Counted from the stretch's first letter, positions 8,014 to 17,767 are shown. The stretch: 58,155 nucleotides of DNA from Listeria rocourtiae FSL F6-920 (GCF_000525975.1 NZ_AODK01000044.1:1-58155), one strand, 5' to 3'. Numbers and translations: made by a program. Notes: a model not told the origin generated them from the letters alone.

Positions 8014-9486
8014 ATGGCAAAAACAGAAACGAAAATTGTTCCAGTATTGATAGCGCTCATGCTTGGAATCTTTGTTTCTTCTCTTGACAACACGATTGTT
8101 GCAGCGAGTATGGGTACAATCGTAGGGGATTTAGGGGGACTTGATAAGTATGTTTGGATTACATCAGCATACTTAGTGGCGGAAATGGCAGGAATGCCGA
8201 TTTTTGGAAAATTATCGGATATGTATGGACGGAAGCGGTTTTATGTGTTCGGAATTATATTATTTTTAATTGGCTCGATTCTTTGTGGAACAGCGGAGAC
8301 GATGACGCAACTGGCGATTTACCGAGCGATTCAAGGGATTGGCGGTAGTGCGTTGATGCCGATAGCGTTCACGATTATTTGGGACGTATTGCCGCTAGAA
8401 AAAAGAGCGAGTGTCGGCGGTTGGTTCGGTGCTGTATTTGGACTTTCAAGCGTTGTTGGACCGCTACTTGGCGCGTTTATTACGGATAACATTAGCTGGC
8501 ACTGGATTTTCTATATTAACGTGCCGATTGGAATTGTGGCTTTGTTTTTAATTAGTATTTTTTATAAAGAGTCACCGAAACATAATAAAGCCAAAATTGA
8601 TTGGTTAGGCGCATTCTTCCTTGTTGGTGGGACGGTTGCTTTGATGTTTGGGTTAGAGCTTGGTGGCCAGACGTATGCATGGGATTCTGTGCAAATTTTG
8701 GGTCTGTTTACTTTGTTTGTAGTCGCAATGATTGTGCTGATTTTTGTGGAGCGTCGCGCGTCAGATCCGATTTTACCATTTTATTTGTTTAAGCGGAATG
8801 TGTACTTGGGTACGGTGCTGACGGGGATGCTGTATGGTGGTGTATTCATGGTGGCAACGATTTATATTCCGCTGTATGTGCAAGGTGTTGATGGTGGAAC
8901 AGCGACGAATTCAGGCTTATTGCTTTTGCCGATGATGGTTGGTACGAGTGTGATGGCTGCTGTTTCGGGGAACTTGGCGAACCGCTTTAGTTTTCGCTCG
9001 ATTATGATTTATGCGGGGATTTTGACGTTTGTTACAACGATTTTGTTTGGGACGTTGACTCCAGATACGCCGCGTTATATGTTAACGATTTACATGGTTA
9101 TGCTAGGTGTTGGGATTGGTCCATCGTTCTCGATTCTGGGGACGGCAAGCTTGTATAAAATCAATCCGAGTGAGCGGGGAACAGCGAGTGCTACGAACAA
9201 CTTTATTCGCTCATTTGGGATGACAGTTGGGATTACGATTTATGGCGTAGTGCAGCGCAATCTGTTTGCCAACGGGGTACCGGACATGTTTCAACATATG
9301 GATAGTCGCGCGATTTTATCACCAGAACTACGCGCCAAAATTCCAGTAGAAATTTTGGATAAAGTGACCGAAGTTTTGTGTAGCTCGATTGCACAGACGT
9401 TCTTGTGGACGCTTATACCATTAAGTGTGGCATTTGTGACGATGCTCTTGATGGGCAAGGCAAAGATGTCGGATTTAAAAGAGTAA
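8014..9486 (+). CDS. MFS multidrug exporter, DHA2 (14-helix) family
   Basis: This 490-residue transporter has about 14 hydrophobic segments and the DHA2 motifs: LDNTIVAASMGTI in helix 1 (motif D1), GKLSDMYGRKRFY in the loop 2-3 (motif A) and GWFGAVFGLSSVVGPLLGAF in helix 5 (motif C, the antiporter motif). It should expel drugs or toxic organic compounds in exchange for protons. ATG 8014 is chosen because GGGTGAGG precedes it closely; an in-frame TTG at 7990 has no ribosome site. The divergent TetR gene and the palindrome between them suggest inducible expression. A terminator at 9513-9550 follows. Confidence 0.88.
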   Translation: MAKTETKIVPVLIALMLGIFVSSLDNTIVAASMGTIVGDLGGLDKYVWITSAYLVAEMAGMPIFGKLSDMYGRKRFYVFGIILFLIGSILCGTAETMTQLAIYRAIQGIGGSALMPIAFTIIWDVLPLEKRASVGGWFGAVFGLSSVVGPLLGAFITDNISWHWIFYINVPIGIVALFLISIFYKESPKHNKAKIDWLGAFFLVGGTVALMFGLELGGQTYAWDSVQILGLFTLFVVAMIVLIFVERRASDPILPFYLFKRNVYLGTVLTGMLYGGVFMVATIYIPLYVQGVDGGTATNSGLLLLPMMVGTSVMAAVSGNLANRFSFRSIMIYAGILTFVTTILFGTLTPDTPRYMLTIYMVMLGVGIGPSFSILGTASLYKINPSERGTASATNNFIRSFGMTVGITIYGVVQRNLFANGVPDMFQHMDSRAILSPELRAKIPVEILDKVTEVLCSSIAQTFLWTLIPLSVAFVTMLLMGKAKMSDLKE

Positions 9487-9512
9487 TTTAATAGTATGGT
9501 AAATAGCTAAAG

Positions 9513-9550
9513 ACCGCGAAATCCTGATTTTTTGGGATTTCGTGGTTTTT
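9513..9550 (+). terminator. Terminator of the MFS exporter
   Basis: ACCGCGAAATCC pairs with GGATTTCGTGGT, followed by a short T run. Confidence 0.85.
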
Positions 9551-9552
9551 GA

Positions 9553-9580
9553 TTTGAAAATAGTGTTTTTCGGGTATAAT
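9553..9580 (+). promoter_or_regulatory. Candidate sigma-A promoter for the Ca2+-ATPase
   Basis: TTTGAA/TTGAAA at 9553-9559 and TATAAT at 9575-9580 are 15-16 bases apart, 35 bases before the ATG. Confidence 0.6.
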
Positions 9581-9614
9581 GGATAGTATATTGGGAAAAA
9601 AGAGGTGTTTAGAG

Positions 9615-12263
9615 ATGCAGAGATATCAGGAAGAGGCAGATAAGGTACTAGAAGAGTTAGAAACTTCTGCAAAAACTGGATTGACAACAGCGGAAGTTGC
9701 AAAACGCTTGGAACGAGATGGTTATAATGAATTGAAAGACAAGTTGCGGGATCCGTTGTGGAAACTATTTTTGGAAACCTTTAAGGACCCGATGGTGATA
9801 GTGTTGCTTGCCGCAGCGCTCGTGCAGATTTTGATTGGCGAGGTTGTGGAGTCGTTGATTATTTTTGCAGTACTGATTCTGAACTCGGTGATTAGCGTGG
9901 TGCAGACACGCAAGGCGGAGGGGTCGCTTGATGCGCTTAGAGAAATGTCGGCGCCTGAGGCTAAGGTAATCAGGAATGGAGAGAAGTTGACAATTGCGGC
10001 GCGGGAACTCGTTGTCGGTGATATTGTTTTGCTGGATGCTGGGGATTTTGTACCGGCGGACGGGCGGATTTTTGAAAGCGGTTCGCTTAAAGTGGACGAG
10101 GGGATGTTAACAGGGGAATCAGAAGCGGTTGAGAAGCATGTCCGCACGATTTCGGGTGAGGTGGCACTTGGGGATCGGAAAAACATGGTCTTTAGTGGTG
10201 CTTTGGCGGTTTACGGGCGCGGGGCTTTTGTTGTAACTGATACAGGTGGCGATACGGAAATTGGAAAAATTGCTGGTTTGCTTGAGAGTGCAGAGGCAAA
10301 ACAGACACCGTTGCAGCAAAAATTGGAGAGCTTTAGTAAGAAGCTAGGTATCGGGATTTTGCTGCTTTGTATTTTAATTTTCGCGATTGAAGCTGGTCGT
10401 GTTTGGTTTGGCGATGGAAGTGGCGATATGACGAAAGCAATTTTGAATGCGTTTATGTTTGCGGTGGCGGTGGCTGTTGCAGCGATTCCGGAGGCGTTAT
10501 CATCGATCGTAACGATTGTGTTATCTGTTGGGACAAATAAGATGGCAAAACGGCACGCGATTATTCGGAAACTACCAGCGGTTGAGACGCTTGGTTCGAC
10601 AAGTGTTATTTGTACAGATAAAACGGGGACGTTGACGCAGAATAAGATGACGGTAGTGGATTATTATTTGCCGGACGGGACGCAAGAAGTTTTTCCAGAT
10701 ACTCCGGATACGTGGTCGGAAGGGGAGCGACGACTGATTCATATCGCGGTGCTTTGTAATGACTCGAACATCAATGAGGACGGGCTTGAACTCGGGGACC
10801 CAACAGAGGTTGCCTTGATTGCTTTTAGTAATAAGAATAATAAGGACTATAACGAAGTTAGGGAGCGTTATTTACGCGAGGCTGAAATTCCGTTTGATTC
10901 GGAGCGGAAGTTGATGTCGACGGTGCATACATTTGATGGGCAAAAAGCGATGCTGACAAAAGGTGGGCCGGATGTCGTGTTTGCGCGCTGTAGTCAGGTA
11001 TTTTTGGATGGCAAGGAGCAGCCGCTGACGGAGGAGTTGAAGGCAAGCTTGATGCAAGCGAACGAGGACTTTTCGAATCAGGCGTTGCGGGTCTTGGCGT
11101 ATGCATATAAACGCTTGGACGGTTCGCAGGTAGATGTTGATTTGGATGATGAACATGACTTGGTGCTCGTTGGTTTGACGGCGATGATTGACCCGCCACG
11201 TGAGGCGGTTTATGCGGCAATTGAGGAGTCGAAAAAAGCTGGGATTCGTACGGTCATGATTACCGGGGATCACAAGACGACGGCGCAAGCGATTGGACGC
11301 GATATTGGCTTGATGAATTCGGATGACATTGCATTAACCGGTCAGGAACTGGATGCATTAACGGAAGAAGAACTTGATGCAAAACTGGAGCATATTTCTG
11401 TTTATGCACGGGTATCGCCTGAAAATAAAATTCGTATCGTGAAGGCTTGGCAGAAAAAAGGCAAGGTTACTTCGATGACGGGGGATGGTGTGAATGATGC
11501 ACCGGCCTTGAAACAAGCTGATATTGGTGTGGCAATGGGAAGTGGAACCGATGTTGCTAAAGATGCTTCAGCGATGGTTCTGACGGATGATAATTTTGTT
11601 TCGATTGTGAGCGCGGTGGAAGTTGGCCGTACAGTTTTTGATAATATTAAAAAGGCAATTGCGTACTTATTTGCAGGGAATTTAGGTGCGATTATTGCGA
11701 TTCTTTTTGCCTTAGTATTTGACTGGATTAATCCATTTACAGCGCTACAACTTCTATTTATCAACTTGGTGAATGATTCCTTACCGGCGATTGCACTGGG
11801 AATGGAAAAAGCAGAGCCAGATGTTATGGAGCGCAAGCCACGGGATATTAAAGAAGGTATTTTTGCTGGTGGAACGATGCAAGCGGTTGTGACTCGGGGT
11901 GTGTTGATTGGGGTCGCGGTTATCATTTCGCAATATATCGGGTTGCAGTATTCACCTGAGATTAGTGTTGCGATGGCATTTACGACATTGATTTTAGCTC
12001 GTACATTGCAAACATTCGCAGCGCGCTCGAATAAACAAACAGCATTTGAAGCAGGATTTTTCAGTAATAAATATGTGATTTACGCGGTCTTAGTATGTTT
12101 TGTACTTTACGGTATCACGATACTTCCGGGTGCGCGTGAAGTTTTCTCAATTCCAGAATCATTTGGCTTAAATGAGTGGGGAATAGCAGCAGGTCTCGCT
12201 CTTGGCGCCGTAATTTTGATGGAACTTGGCAAATTGGTGAGTCGAATGGGACAGAAAAAATAA
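9615..12263 (+). CDS. P-type Ca2+-transporting ATPase (LMCA1-like)
   Basis: This 882-residue P2A ATPase exports Ca2+ from the cytoplasm using ATP. It shows the actuator loop LTGESEAVEK, the PEAL-type helix 4 site (AVAAIPEALSSIV), the phosphorylation motif CDKTGTLTQNKM, the nucleotide-domain KGGPD, and the hinge MTGDGVNDAPALKQADIGVAMG. Helix 6 has NLVNDSLPAIALGME. Residue for residue it recalls the characterised Listeria calcium pump LMCA1 (lmo0841), which works best at alkaline pH. ATG 9615 is preferred over an upstream in-frame codon because AGAGGTG lies in front of it. It is monocistronic, with its own promoter and a terminator at 12272. Confidence 0.93.
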   Translation: MQRYQEEADKVLEELETSAKTGLTTAEVAKRLERDGYNELKDKLRDPLWKLFLETFKDPMVIVLLAAALVQILIGEVVESLIIFAVLILNSVISVVQTRKAEGSLDALREMSAPEAKVIRNGEKLTIAARELVVGDIVLLDAGDFVPADGRIFESGSLKVDEGMLTGESEAVEKHVRTISGEVALGDRKNMVFSGALAVYGRGAFVVTDTGGDTEIGKIAGLLESAEAKQTPLQQKLESFSKKLGIGILLLCILIFAIEAGRVWFGDGSGDMTKAILNAFMFAVAVAVAAIPEALSSIVTIVLSVGTNKMAKRHAIIRKLPAVETLGSTSVICTDKTGTLTQNKMTVVDYYLPDGTQEVFPDTPDTWSEGERRLIHIAVLCNDSNINEDGLELGDPTEVALIAFSNKNNKDYNEVRERYLREAEIPFDSERKLMSTVHTFDGQKAMLTKGGPDVVFARCSQVFLDGKEQPLTEELKASLMQANEDFSNQALRVLAYAYKRLDGSQVDVDLDDEHDLVLVGLTAMIDPPREAVYAAIEESKKAGIRTVMITGDHKTTAQAIGRDIGLMNSDDIALTGQELDALTEEELDAKLEHISVYARVSPENKIRIVKAWQKKGKVTSMTGDGVNDAPALKQADIGVAMGSGTDVAKDASAMVLTDDNFVSIVSAVEVGRTVFDNIKKAIAYLFAGNLGAIIAILFALVFDWINPFTALQLLFINLVNDSLPAIALGMEKAEPDVMERKPRDIKEGIFAGGTMQAVVTRGVLIGVAVIISQYIGLQYSPEISVAMAFTTLILARTLQTFAARSNKQTAFEAGFFSNKYVIYAVLVCFVLYGITILPGAREVFSIPESFGLNEWGIAAGLALGAVILMELGKLVSRMGQKK

Positions 12264-12271
12264 CGCCAAGT

Positions 12272-12315
12272 AAAAAGGTACGCCGCTACCCCTTATGGAT
12301 AGAGCGTACCTTTTT
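12272..12315. terminator. Bidirectional terminator between the Ca2+-ATPase and rhodanese genes
   Basis: AAAAAGGTACGC (12272-12283) pairs with GCGTACCTTTTT (12304-12315). The convergent genes can share it. Confidence 0.85.
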
Positions 12316-12334
12316 GTTGGGTACTAATTCAGCT

Positions 12335-12619
12335 TTATTTATTAAGCCAAGCGTTCATGCCACCAACGACATTTTCACATTGGTAACCGCGTGCACTTAA
12401 GTATTCGCATGCTTGCATAGAGCGATTTCCAGAATAGCAAATAATGCTGTAAATCGTATTTGGATTTAGTTCTTCGATGAAATTTGGCAGGCCGATTAGC
12501 GGGATATTGCGGACACCTTCAATATGAATGGCATTAAAATCGGCTGTATCCCGCACATCGATAATGTTTTCAGCAGAACGATTCTCTAGTTCTTCCACAG
12601 AAATAAGATTAAAACTCAT
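12335..12619 (-). CDS. Single-domain rhodanese-like protein
   Basis: This 94-residue protein is one rhodanese domain, with the active-site loop ICYSGNRSMQA. The cysteine in CYSGNR forms the persulfide in sulfurtransferases of this type. The family moves sulfane sulfur among acceptors such as thiols, cyanide or tRNA-modification enzymes; no partner is visible here. ATG 12619 is chosen because GAGAGGGG precedes it by nine bases; a TTG two codons upstream lies too near that site. The gene converges on the Ca2+-ATPase and shares its terminator. Confidence 0.88.
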   Translation of the reverse strand: MSFNLISVEELENRSAENIIDVRDTADFNAIHIEGVRNIPLIGLPNFIEELNPNTIYSIICYSGNRSMQACEYLSARGYQCENVVGGMNAWLNK

Positions 12620-12698
12620 AGTCAAAAACCCCTCTCGAATAAGCTTATTTTAAAGGATAACGGGCTTGGAATACAACTTCTCTGCTTAGGTGGGTGTG

Positions 12699-12974
12699 CT
12701 ATTGCAAGTAAGTCATGAGGTAAATGACAATCCCGATGTGTAGGACAACCGAAATAGGAATGCTACATGTAAATTTTAGCTTGTGTGTTTTGTGATGAAA
12801 AAGATGCATACTGATCCAAGAGCCAATACCACCACCGAGAAATGCAAAAAATAAAAGCGTGAGCTCGGGGATACGCCATTGGTGTTTCATGGCTTTTCTT
12901 TTATCGATGCCCATTGACGCAAAACCGATGCTATTGATAGCTATATAGTAGATGACTAGTAATTTGACAAACAT
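12699..12974 (-). CDS. DUF1294 small membrane protein
   Basis: This protein of about 91 residues has two or three hydrophobic segments. Between the first two is the DUF1294 signature MGIDKRKAMKHQWRIPELTL, followed by FLGGGIGSWISMHLFHHKT. The family is common in Firmicutes and its function is not known. ATG 12974 has GAGGAGG six bases in front of it, better than the upstream in-frame codon. It stands alone on the minus strand between rhodanese and a divergent membrane protein. Confidence 0.85.
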   Translation of the reverse strand: MFVKLLVIYYIAINSIGFASMGIDKRKAMKHQWRIPELTLLFFAFLGGGIGSWISMHLFHHKTHKLKFTCSIPISVVLHIGIVIYLMTYLQ

Positions 12975-13078
12975 GATTTTCCTCCTCATTTTCCTGGGAA
13001 AAGCAACCGGTTAAATGTGTTAATTTTTGGTTGATAAGTTGTAATTATAACATACTGGAGTAAGAAAGGGGCTTAGAG

Positions 13079-13756
13079 ATGATTCGAGATTATGTTTCAT
13101 ATGTGGGGATGACAATTGCGCGCCCAGTAAAAACGAGTATGCAGGCTAGTAAAGAGAAGGGGTATTTTGGTTTGCTTCACGTACTTTTGTTCGTGATGGG
13201 GCTTTCGATGCAATATAGCTGGAATATGAAGGGACTAATAGTGAATTCTTTGCAGGAGTATCCCATTATCCAAAAGATAATTACTGCGATTTTCGTTTCG
13301 TCAGGTCAAGTTTTTATTTACATGCTGATTTTGATGTTATTGAATATTACTGTTGCTTGGGCTGCGATTCGATATGTGATGGGCATTAAAGAAGTGACAT
13401 TTATGAAGAGCGCTGCGGGTATTGGTGGCATGATTACTTTTCCGCTCGTTGTTTTAATTATTTCAATTACGATGACGTTGCTTGGTTCAGTGCTATTTTC
13501 TATATTGCTTTGTTTTGTCGCCTTATTATTTTTGCCATTTGCCATTATGTATTTTATTATTGGTCACTATGAAGAGTCGCGCGTAGACGTTTATTGGATC
13601 AGTCTTTTGGTGTTCTTGTTGGTGGCAGTGATTACGTTTGCCGGTATTTATCTGCTGATTCAAGTGTTTATGTCCAATGTGCATGATGTTACGGAGCAGG
13701 TTCAACAGCTTATTATAGAGCGCTGGCATCATTTCCGAGAGAAATTACCTATTTAA
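13079..13756 (+). CDS. Uncharacterised multi-spanning membrane protein (Yip1-like)
   Basis: The 225-residue product has a short cytoplasmic N-terminus (IRDYVSYVGMTIARPVKTSMQ) and about five long hydrophobic segments (roughly residues 33-50, 80-100, 115-150 in two passes, and 170-200). The arrangement resembles Yip1-domain proteins of Firmicutes, but no catalytic motif is seen and I do not assign a function. AAAGGGG stands before the ATG. The gene ends 65 bases before ridA, with an AGGAGG for ridA in between. The two might be co-transcribed. Confidence 0.7.
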   Translation: MIRDYVSYVGMTIARPVKTSMQASKEKGYFGLLHVLLFVMGLSMQYSWNMKGLIVNSLQEYPIIQKIITAIFVSSGQVFIYMLILMLLNITVAWAAIRYVMGIKEVTFMKSAAGIGGMITFPLVVLIISITMTLLGSVLFSILLCFVALLFLPFAIMYFIIGHYEESRVDVYWISLLVFLLVAVITFAGIYLLIQVFMSNVHDVTEQVQQLIIERWHHFREKLPI

Positions 13757-13821
13757 AGATTGCAAAACTATCTGAATTAACATACAATACTAACATAAAC
13801 CATAACTAGGAGGATTTATAC

Positions 13822-14199
13822 ATGACAAAAGAAATTATTCACACAGATCAAGCACCAAAAGCGCTGGGACCATATTCTCAAGCAGTGAAAGTAAATGGCT
13901 TTATTTATGCATCAGGACAGTTGGGGATTGATCCAGCAACCGGTGAAATGGTAGCTGGCGTTGAAGCACAAACGAAGCAAGCATTCGCAAATATTAAAGC
14001 GGTATTAGAAGCTGGGGGCTCAAGTCTCGGCAAAATCGTCAAAACAACGGTATTATTCAAGGATTTGGCTAATTTTGTTGCGGTCAATGAGATATACGCA
14101 TCATTTTTTGAAGGGGATTACCCGGCACGTAGCGCTTTTCAAGTTGCGAAATTGCCGAATGATGCGGATATTGAAATCGAAGTAATCGCGGAAGCATAG
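13822..14199 (+). CDS. ridA: RidA family enamine/imine deaminase
   Basis: This 125-residue protein matches RidA over its full length. It opens KEIIHTDQAPKALGPYSQAVKVNGF, and the conserved C-terminal stretch has PARSAFQVAKLPNDADIEIEVIA, including the arginine that holds the substrate carboxylate. RidA hydrolyses reactive 2-aminoacrylate and related imines made by PLP enzymes, preventing damage to other PLP enzymes. It acts in the cytoplasm as a trimer. AGGAGG precedes the ATG and a clear terminator follows at 14211. Confidence 0.93.
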   Translation: MTKEIIHTDQAPKALGPYSQAVKVNGFIYASGQLGIDPATGEMVAGVEAQTKQAFANIKAVLEAGGSSLGKIVKTTVLFKDLANFVAVNEIYASFFEGDYPARSAFQVAKLPNDADIEIEVIAEA

Positions 14200-14210
14200 G
14201 GTGAAAGGCT

Positions 14211-14239
14211 GAACCTAGTAAAATAGGTTCGGTTTTTTT
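14211..14239 (+). terminator. Terminator of ridA
   Basis: GAACCTA and TAGGTTC form a 7-bp stem with a 6-base loop, followed by GG and T7. Confidence 0.88.
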
Positions 14240-14263
14240 AAATTCAGGATTGGAGTGGAGATT

Positions 14264-15364
14264 ATGGGAAAAGCACCATTTAGAGCAGATCAAGTTGGCA
14301 GTATTTTGAGAACAGAAGCCATTAAACAGGCGAGGTTAGATAGGGCGACGGGCAAGATTGGGGCCGAAGAATTACGCGCGATAGAAGACGCTGAAATTCG
14401 AACAATCGTGGCAAAGCAGAAAGAAGCTGGACTAAAAGCTGTGACGGATGGCGAATTCCGCCGCGCCTGGTGGCATTTTGATTTCCTAGAAGGTTTGGAT
14501 GGTGTAGAAGGTTACGACGCGCAAGATGGTATTCAGTTCGCTAATGTTCAAACAAAGACACATTCTGTCAAAATTGTAGCACCAATTAAGTTCGGTAATC
14601 ATCCAATGATTGCAGATTATCAATTTTTACATAGCATTGCGGGAGAGGATGCTGTTGCAAAAATGACGATTCCGAGCCCGGCGATGTTGCATTATCGAGG
14701 GGATATGGAATACGCGCCGTATTTGGCGGACAACGCATTGTTTATTCAAGATTTGGCGAATGCGTATAAGCAGGCGATTCAGGCTTTTTATGATGCGGGT
14801 TGTCGTTACTTACAGTTAGACGATACATCATGGAGCTATTTATGTTCTGATGAGCAGCGAGAAGTTGTTCGTGCACGTGGCTTTGATCCAGATACATTGC
14901 AAGAGACGTATAAAAATCTAATCAATGAAGCAATCTCCCAAAAACCGGCTGATATGGTGATTACGATGCACATTTGCCGTGGCAATTTCCGCTCGACATG
15001 GATTGCTTCAGGGGGTTATGAGCCAGTGGCCCAAACGCTATTTGGCGGTCTGAATATCGATGGTTTCTTCCTAGAGTACGACAATGATCGTTCTGGTGAT
15101 TTCGCTCCATTGCGCTACGTAAAGCGTCCCGATTTGAAAATAATTCTTGGCCTTGTCACATCTAAAAATGGCACGCTGGAAAACCCAGAAGCGATTAAAG
15201 CAAGAATTAAAGAAGCGTCTGAATTTGTGCCGCTATCTCAACTTTGCCTAAGTCCACAATGCGGTTTTGCCTCGACAGAAGAAGGAAACATACTCACAGA
15301 AGATGAACAATGGGCGAAGCTGGCGCATGTTGTAGCCATTGCTAAAGACGTATGGGGCAATTGA
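14264..15364 (+). CDS. MetE C-terminal-domain protein (YxjG/YxjH-like methyltransferase)
   Basis: This 366-residue protein corresponds to the catalytic barrel of cobalamin-independent methionine synthase without its N-terminal half. It shows GSILRTEAIK, VTDGEFRR, YLQLDDTSW, MHICRGNFRS and the late zinc-site region LCLSPQCGFAS. His and Cys in MHICRGN and the Cys in SPQCGF are the expected Zn ligands. The YxjG/YxjH group is tied to methionine recycling in Bacillus, possibly using a methyl donor other than methyl-THF-polyglutamate. No S-box riboswitch is seen; the 24 bases upstream only hold the ridA terminator and GGAGTGGAG. ATG 14264 is preferred over GTG 14255, which lies inside that ribosome site. 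Confidence 0.86.
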   Translation: MGKAPFRADQVGSILRTEAIKQARLDRATGKIGAEELRAIEDAEIRTIVAKQKEAGLKAVTDGEFRRAWWHFDFLEGLDGVEGYDAQDGIQFANVQTKTHSVKIVAPIKFGNHPMIADYQFLHSIAGEDAVAKMTIPSPAMLHYRGDMEYAPYLADNALFIQDLANAYKQAIQAFYDAGCRYLQLDDTSWSYLCSDEQREVVRARGFDPDTLQETYKNLINEAISQKPADMVITMHICRGNFRSTWIASGGYEPVAQTLFGGLNIDGFFLEYDNDRSGDFAPLRYVKRPDLKIILGLVTSKNGTLENPEAIKARIKEASEFVPLSQLCLSPQCGFASTEEGNILTEDEQWAKLAHVVAIAKDVWGN

Positions 15365-15390
15365 AGCCTAACAAAATTTTAAAAATGATT

Positions 15391-15427
15391 AAAAAACCTT
15401 GGAATAGTGCTATTATTCCGAGGTTTT
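15391..15427 (+). terminator. Terminator downstream of the MetE-like gene
   Basis: AACCTTGGAATA pairs with TATTCCGAGGTT, with A and T runs on the two sides; it could work in either direction. Confidence 0.8.
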
Positions 15428-15442
15428 CTCATGATGTCCATT

Positions 15443-15478
15443 TAACCTTATCTGAATTGGGTATTTTCAATAAGGTTA
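15443..15478. repeat. Perfect 9-bp inverted repeat upstream of glnP
   Basis: TAACCTTAT at 15443-15451 is matched by ATAAGGTTA at 15470-15478, separated by 18 bases and lacking a T run. It lies about 95 bases before glnP and just before an AT-rich possible -10. It could be a regulator site or an RNA hairpin. It does not fit the GlnR/TnrA consensus. Confidence 0.5.
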
Positions 15479-15570
15479 CATTATGATAAAATCGAGAAAG
15501 TGTTATGTTTGTACTGCATCAAAAGTAAAGGAACATTTTATATACATACTTGCAAAATGGGGAGGAAAAA

Positions 15571-17004
15571 ATGAAAAAAACGAAAATACTATTTTTACTG
15601 CTATCATTCATGGCGGTATTCGCAATGGTCGCAGGTAGCTTTGTGCCAAATGCACAAGCAGCAGAGCAGAAAGTATATGAAATCGGAACGGATGAAACAT
15701 TTGCCCCGTTTGAATTTCAGAATGAAAAAGGCGAGCTAGTTGGAATCGATATGGATATCCTAAAAGCTATCGCCAAAGATCAAGATTTTCAATATAATGT
15801 AAAGCCACTAGGTTTTAATGCGGCAGTTCAAGCACTTACAAGTAATCAAGTGGATGGCGTTATCGCAGGTATGAGTATCACGGATGAACGCAAACAAAAA
15901 TTTGATTTCTCTGATCCTTATTTTGAGTCTGGCATCGTTATGGCCATCAAAAAAGGTGACGATTCGATTAAATCTTACGAAGACCTACGCGGCAAAAAGG
16001 TTGCTGTCAAAACGGGCACAGAAGGCTACGCTTTTGCAGATGCTAATAAAGAAAAATATGGCTACACACTCGTACCTTTCGATGATTCTGCAAGCATGTA
16101 TGCAGATGTTAGAACAGGTAATTCTGCTGCTTGTTTCGATGACTACCCTGTGCTTGCTTATGGCGTGAAACAAGGGAATGGTCTTGATATTGTCACAGAA
16201 AAAGAAAAAGGAAATTCTTACGGTTTTGCGGTGAATAAAGGTAAAAACCAAGAGTTACTTAAGAAATTCAATGCTGGTTTGACAAATATCAAAGCAAGCG
16301 GAGAGTACCAAGAAATTTTGGACCGCTATATTGGTAGCGATGTAAAACCCCAATCATTCTGGGATTTGCTCATTGAAAGCCTACCAGCATTACTTCTAGG
16401 CCTCTGGTACACAATTAAATTAACGCTTATTTCTCTTGTTTTCGCAGCTGCCTTAGGTCTCTTGTTTGGATTCTTAAAAGTAAGTCGCAGTAAAGTGTTA
16501 CGCGGTATTGCAACAGTTTACGTTGATATTTTCCGCGGTATTCCATTAATCGTTTTAGCTTTCTTCATCTATTTTGGTATTCCTGAAGCAATGGGCTTTA
16601 AAATGGATGCCACCGTTGCAGCAGTGATTACGCTAAGTTTAAATGCAGGAGCTTACATTACCGAAATTATTCGTGGCGGAATCCAAGCTATCGATAAAGG
16701 TCAAATGGAAGCAGGTCGCTCACTCGGCCTACCATACGGCAAAACGATGATTAAAATTATTCTCCCTCAGGCGATTCGCGTCATGATTCCGTCGTTCATC
16801 AATCAGTTTGTCATTACGTTGAAAGATACGTCAATCATGAGTGTTATCGGTCTTGTTGAGCTTACGCAATCTGGTAAAATTATCATCGCTCGTACATTCG
16901 AATCATCGACTATTTGGCTGATTGTCGCAATCATGTACTTGATTGTCATCACCGCCTTAACGAAACTATCGAACTGGATGGAACGGAGGGTAAATAATGA
17001 CTAA
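15571..17004 (+). CDS. glnP: Glutamine ABC transporter, fused substrate-binding protein and permease
   Basis: The 477-residue protein joins two usually separate parts. Residues 1-30 are a signal peptide (cleavage after NAQA). Residues 35-260 form an amino-acid-binding domain with [23 protein letters not shown]. Residues 265-477 are a HisM/GlnP-type permease with the EAA loop [22 protein letters not shown]. It should capture glutamine outside and pass it through the membrane, powered by GlnQ. The homologous Listeria pair (lmo0847-0848) is a glutamine importer linked to virulence-gene control. GGGGAGG precedes ATG 15571, better than the in-frame TTG at 15550. The end overlaps glnQ by 8 bases. 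Confidence 0.92.
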   Translation: MKKTKILFLLLSFMAVFAMVAGSFVPNAQAAEQKVYEIGTDETFAPFEFQNEKGELVGIDMDILKAIAKDQDFQYNVKPLGFNAAVQALTSNQVDGVIAGMSITDERKQKFDFSDPYFESGIVMAIKKGDDSIKSYEDLRGKKVAVKTGTEGYAFADANKEKYGYTLVPFDDSASMYADVRTGNSAACFDDYPVLAYGVKQGNGLDIVTEKEKGNSYGFAVNKGKNQELLKKFNAGLTNIKASGEYQEILDRYIGSDVKPQSFWDLLIESLPALLLGLWYTIKLTLISLVFAAALGLLFGFLKVSRSKVLRGIATVYVDIFRGIPLIVLAFFIYFGIPEAMGFKMDATVAAVITLSLNAGAYITEIIRGGIQAIDKGQMEAGRSLGLPYGKTMIKIILPQAIRVMIPSFINQFVITLKDTSIMSVIGLVELTQSGKIIIARTFESSTIWLIVAIMYLIVITALTKLSNWMERRVNND

Positions 17005-17725
17005 ACTAAAAGTAACCGATTTAAAGAAGAGCTTTGGTACGAATGAAGTTTTAAAAGGAATCAATCTGGAAGTGGCAGAAGGCGAAGTAGTTTGTGTCAT
17101 CGGTCCATCTGGATCTGGTAAAAGTACATTTTTGCGTTGTATGAATAAGCTTGAAGAAATAACAGCAGGCGATGTGATTGTTGACGACTACCAAATTACA
17201 GACAAAAAAACGGATATTAATAAAGTCCGCGAAAACATTGGCATGGTATTTCAGCATTTCAACCTTTTCCCGCATATGTCTGTTTTGAAAAATATCATGC
17301 TTGCTCCAACTGAACTTGGCAAGCAGTCCAAAGAAGACGCACGAAAAAATGCGCTTGCGCTTTTGCAACGCGTTGGGCTAGCAGATAAAGCTGATGCCTT
17401 ACCGAGCCAACTTTCTGGTGGACAAAAACAACGTGTGGCGATTGCACGAGCACTTGCGATGAATCCAGATATCATGCTTTTTGACGAACCGACATCCGCA
17501 CTCGATCCAGAAATGGTCGGTGAAGTTCTAGGGGTTATGAAGGATTTGGCGAAAGAAGGCATGACGATGATGGTTGTCACACATGAGATGGGCTTCGCAA
17601 AAGAAGTCGGTGATCGGGTGATTTTTATGGACGGCGGTTATATCGTGGAAGAAGGCACACCAGAGCAAGTATTTGACGCGCCAAAACACGAACGTACGAT
17701 TAGTTTTTTAGAAAAAGTATTGTAA
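16997..17725 (+). CDS. glnQ: Glutamine ABC transporter ATP-binding protein
   Basis: This 242-residue ATPase of the polar amino acid uptake family has Walker [11 protein letters not shown]-loop [13 protein letters not shown], signature LSGGQKQR, Walker [13 protein letters not shown] and the switch histidine in VVTHEMGFA. It binds the cytoplasmic face of the fused permease GlnP, two copies per transporter. Its start overlaps the end of glnP, so the two are translationally coupled. The terminator at 17733-17767 closes the operon. Confidence 0.95.
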   Translation: MTKLKVTDLKKSFGTNEVLKGINLEVAEGEVVCVIGPSGSGKSTFLRCMNKLEEITAGDVIVDDYQITDKKTDINKVRENIGMVFQHFNLFPHMSVLKNIMLAPTELGKQSKEDARKNALALLQRVGLADKADALPSQLSGGQKQRVAIARALAMNPDIMLFDEPTSALDPEMVGEVLGVMKDLAKEGMTMMVVTHEMGFAKEVGDRVIFMDGGYIVEEGTPEQVFDAPKHERTISFLEKVL

Positions 17726-17732
17726 TTCCAAT

Positions 17733-17767
17733 AAACCATGTTGCCTAGCTAGTGCGACATGGTTTTT
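17733..17767 (+). terminator. Terminator of glnPQ
   Basis: AAACCATGT pairs with ACATGGTTT, followed by T residues. Confidence 0.85.

Noticed and set aside
10858-11288. Minus-strand ORFs inside the Ca2+-ATPase gene
   Set aside because: They overlap the nucleotide-binding domain of a clearly intact pump and lack ribosome sites and any recognisable protein features.
14240-14263. S-box or T-box before the MetE-like gene
   Set aside because: Only 24 bases separate the ridA terminator from the start, too little for either element.
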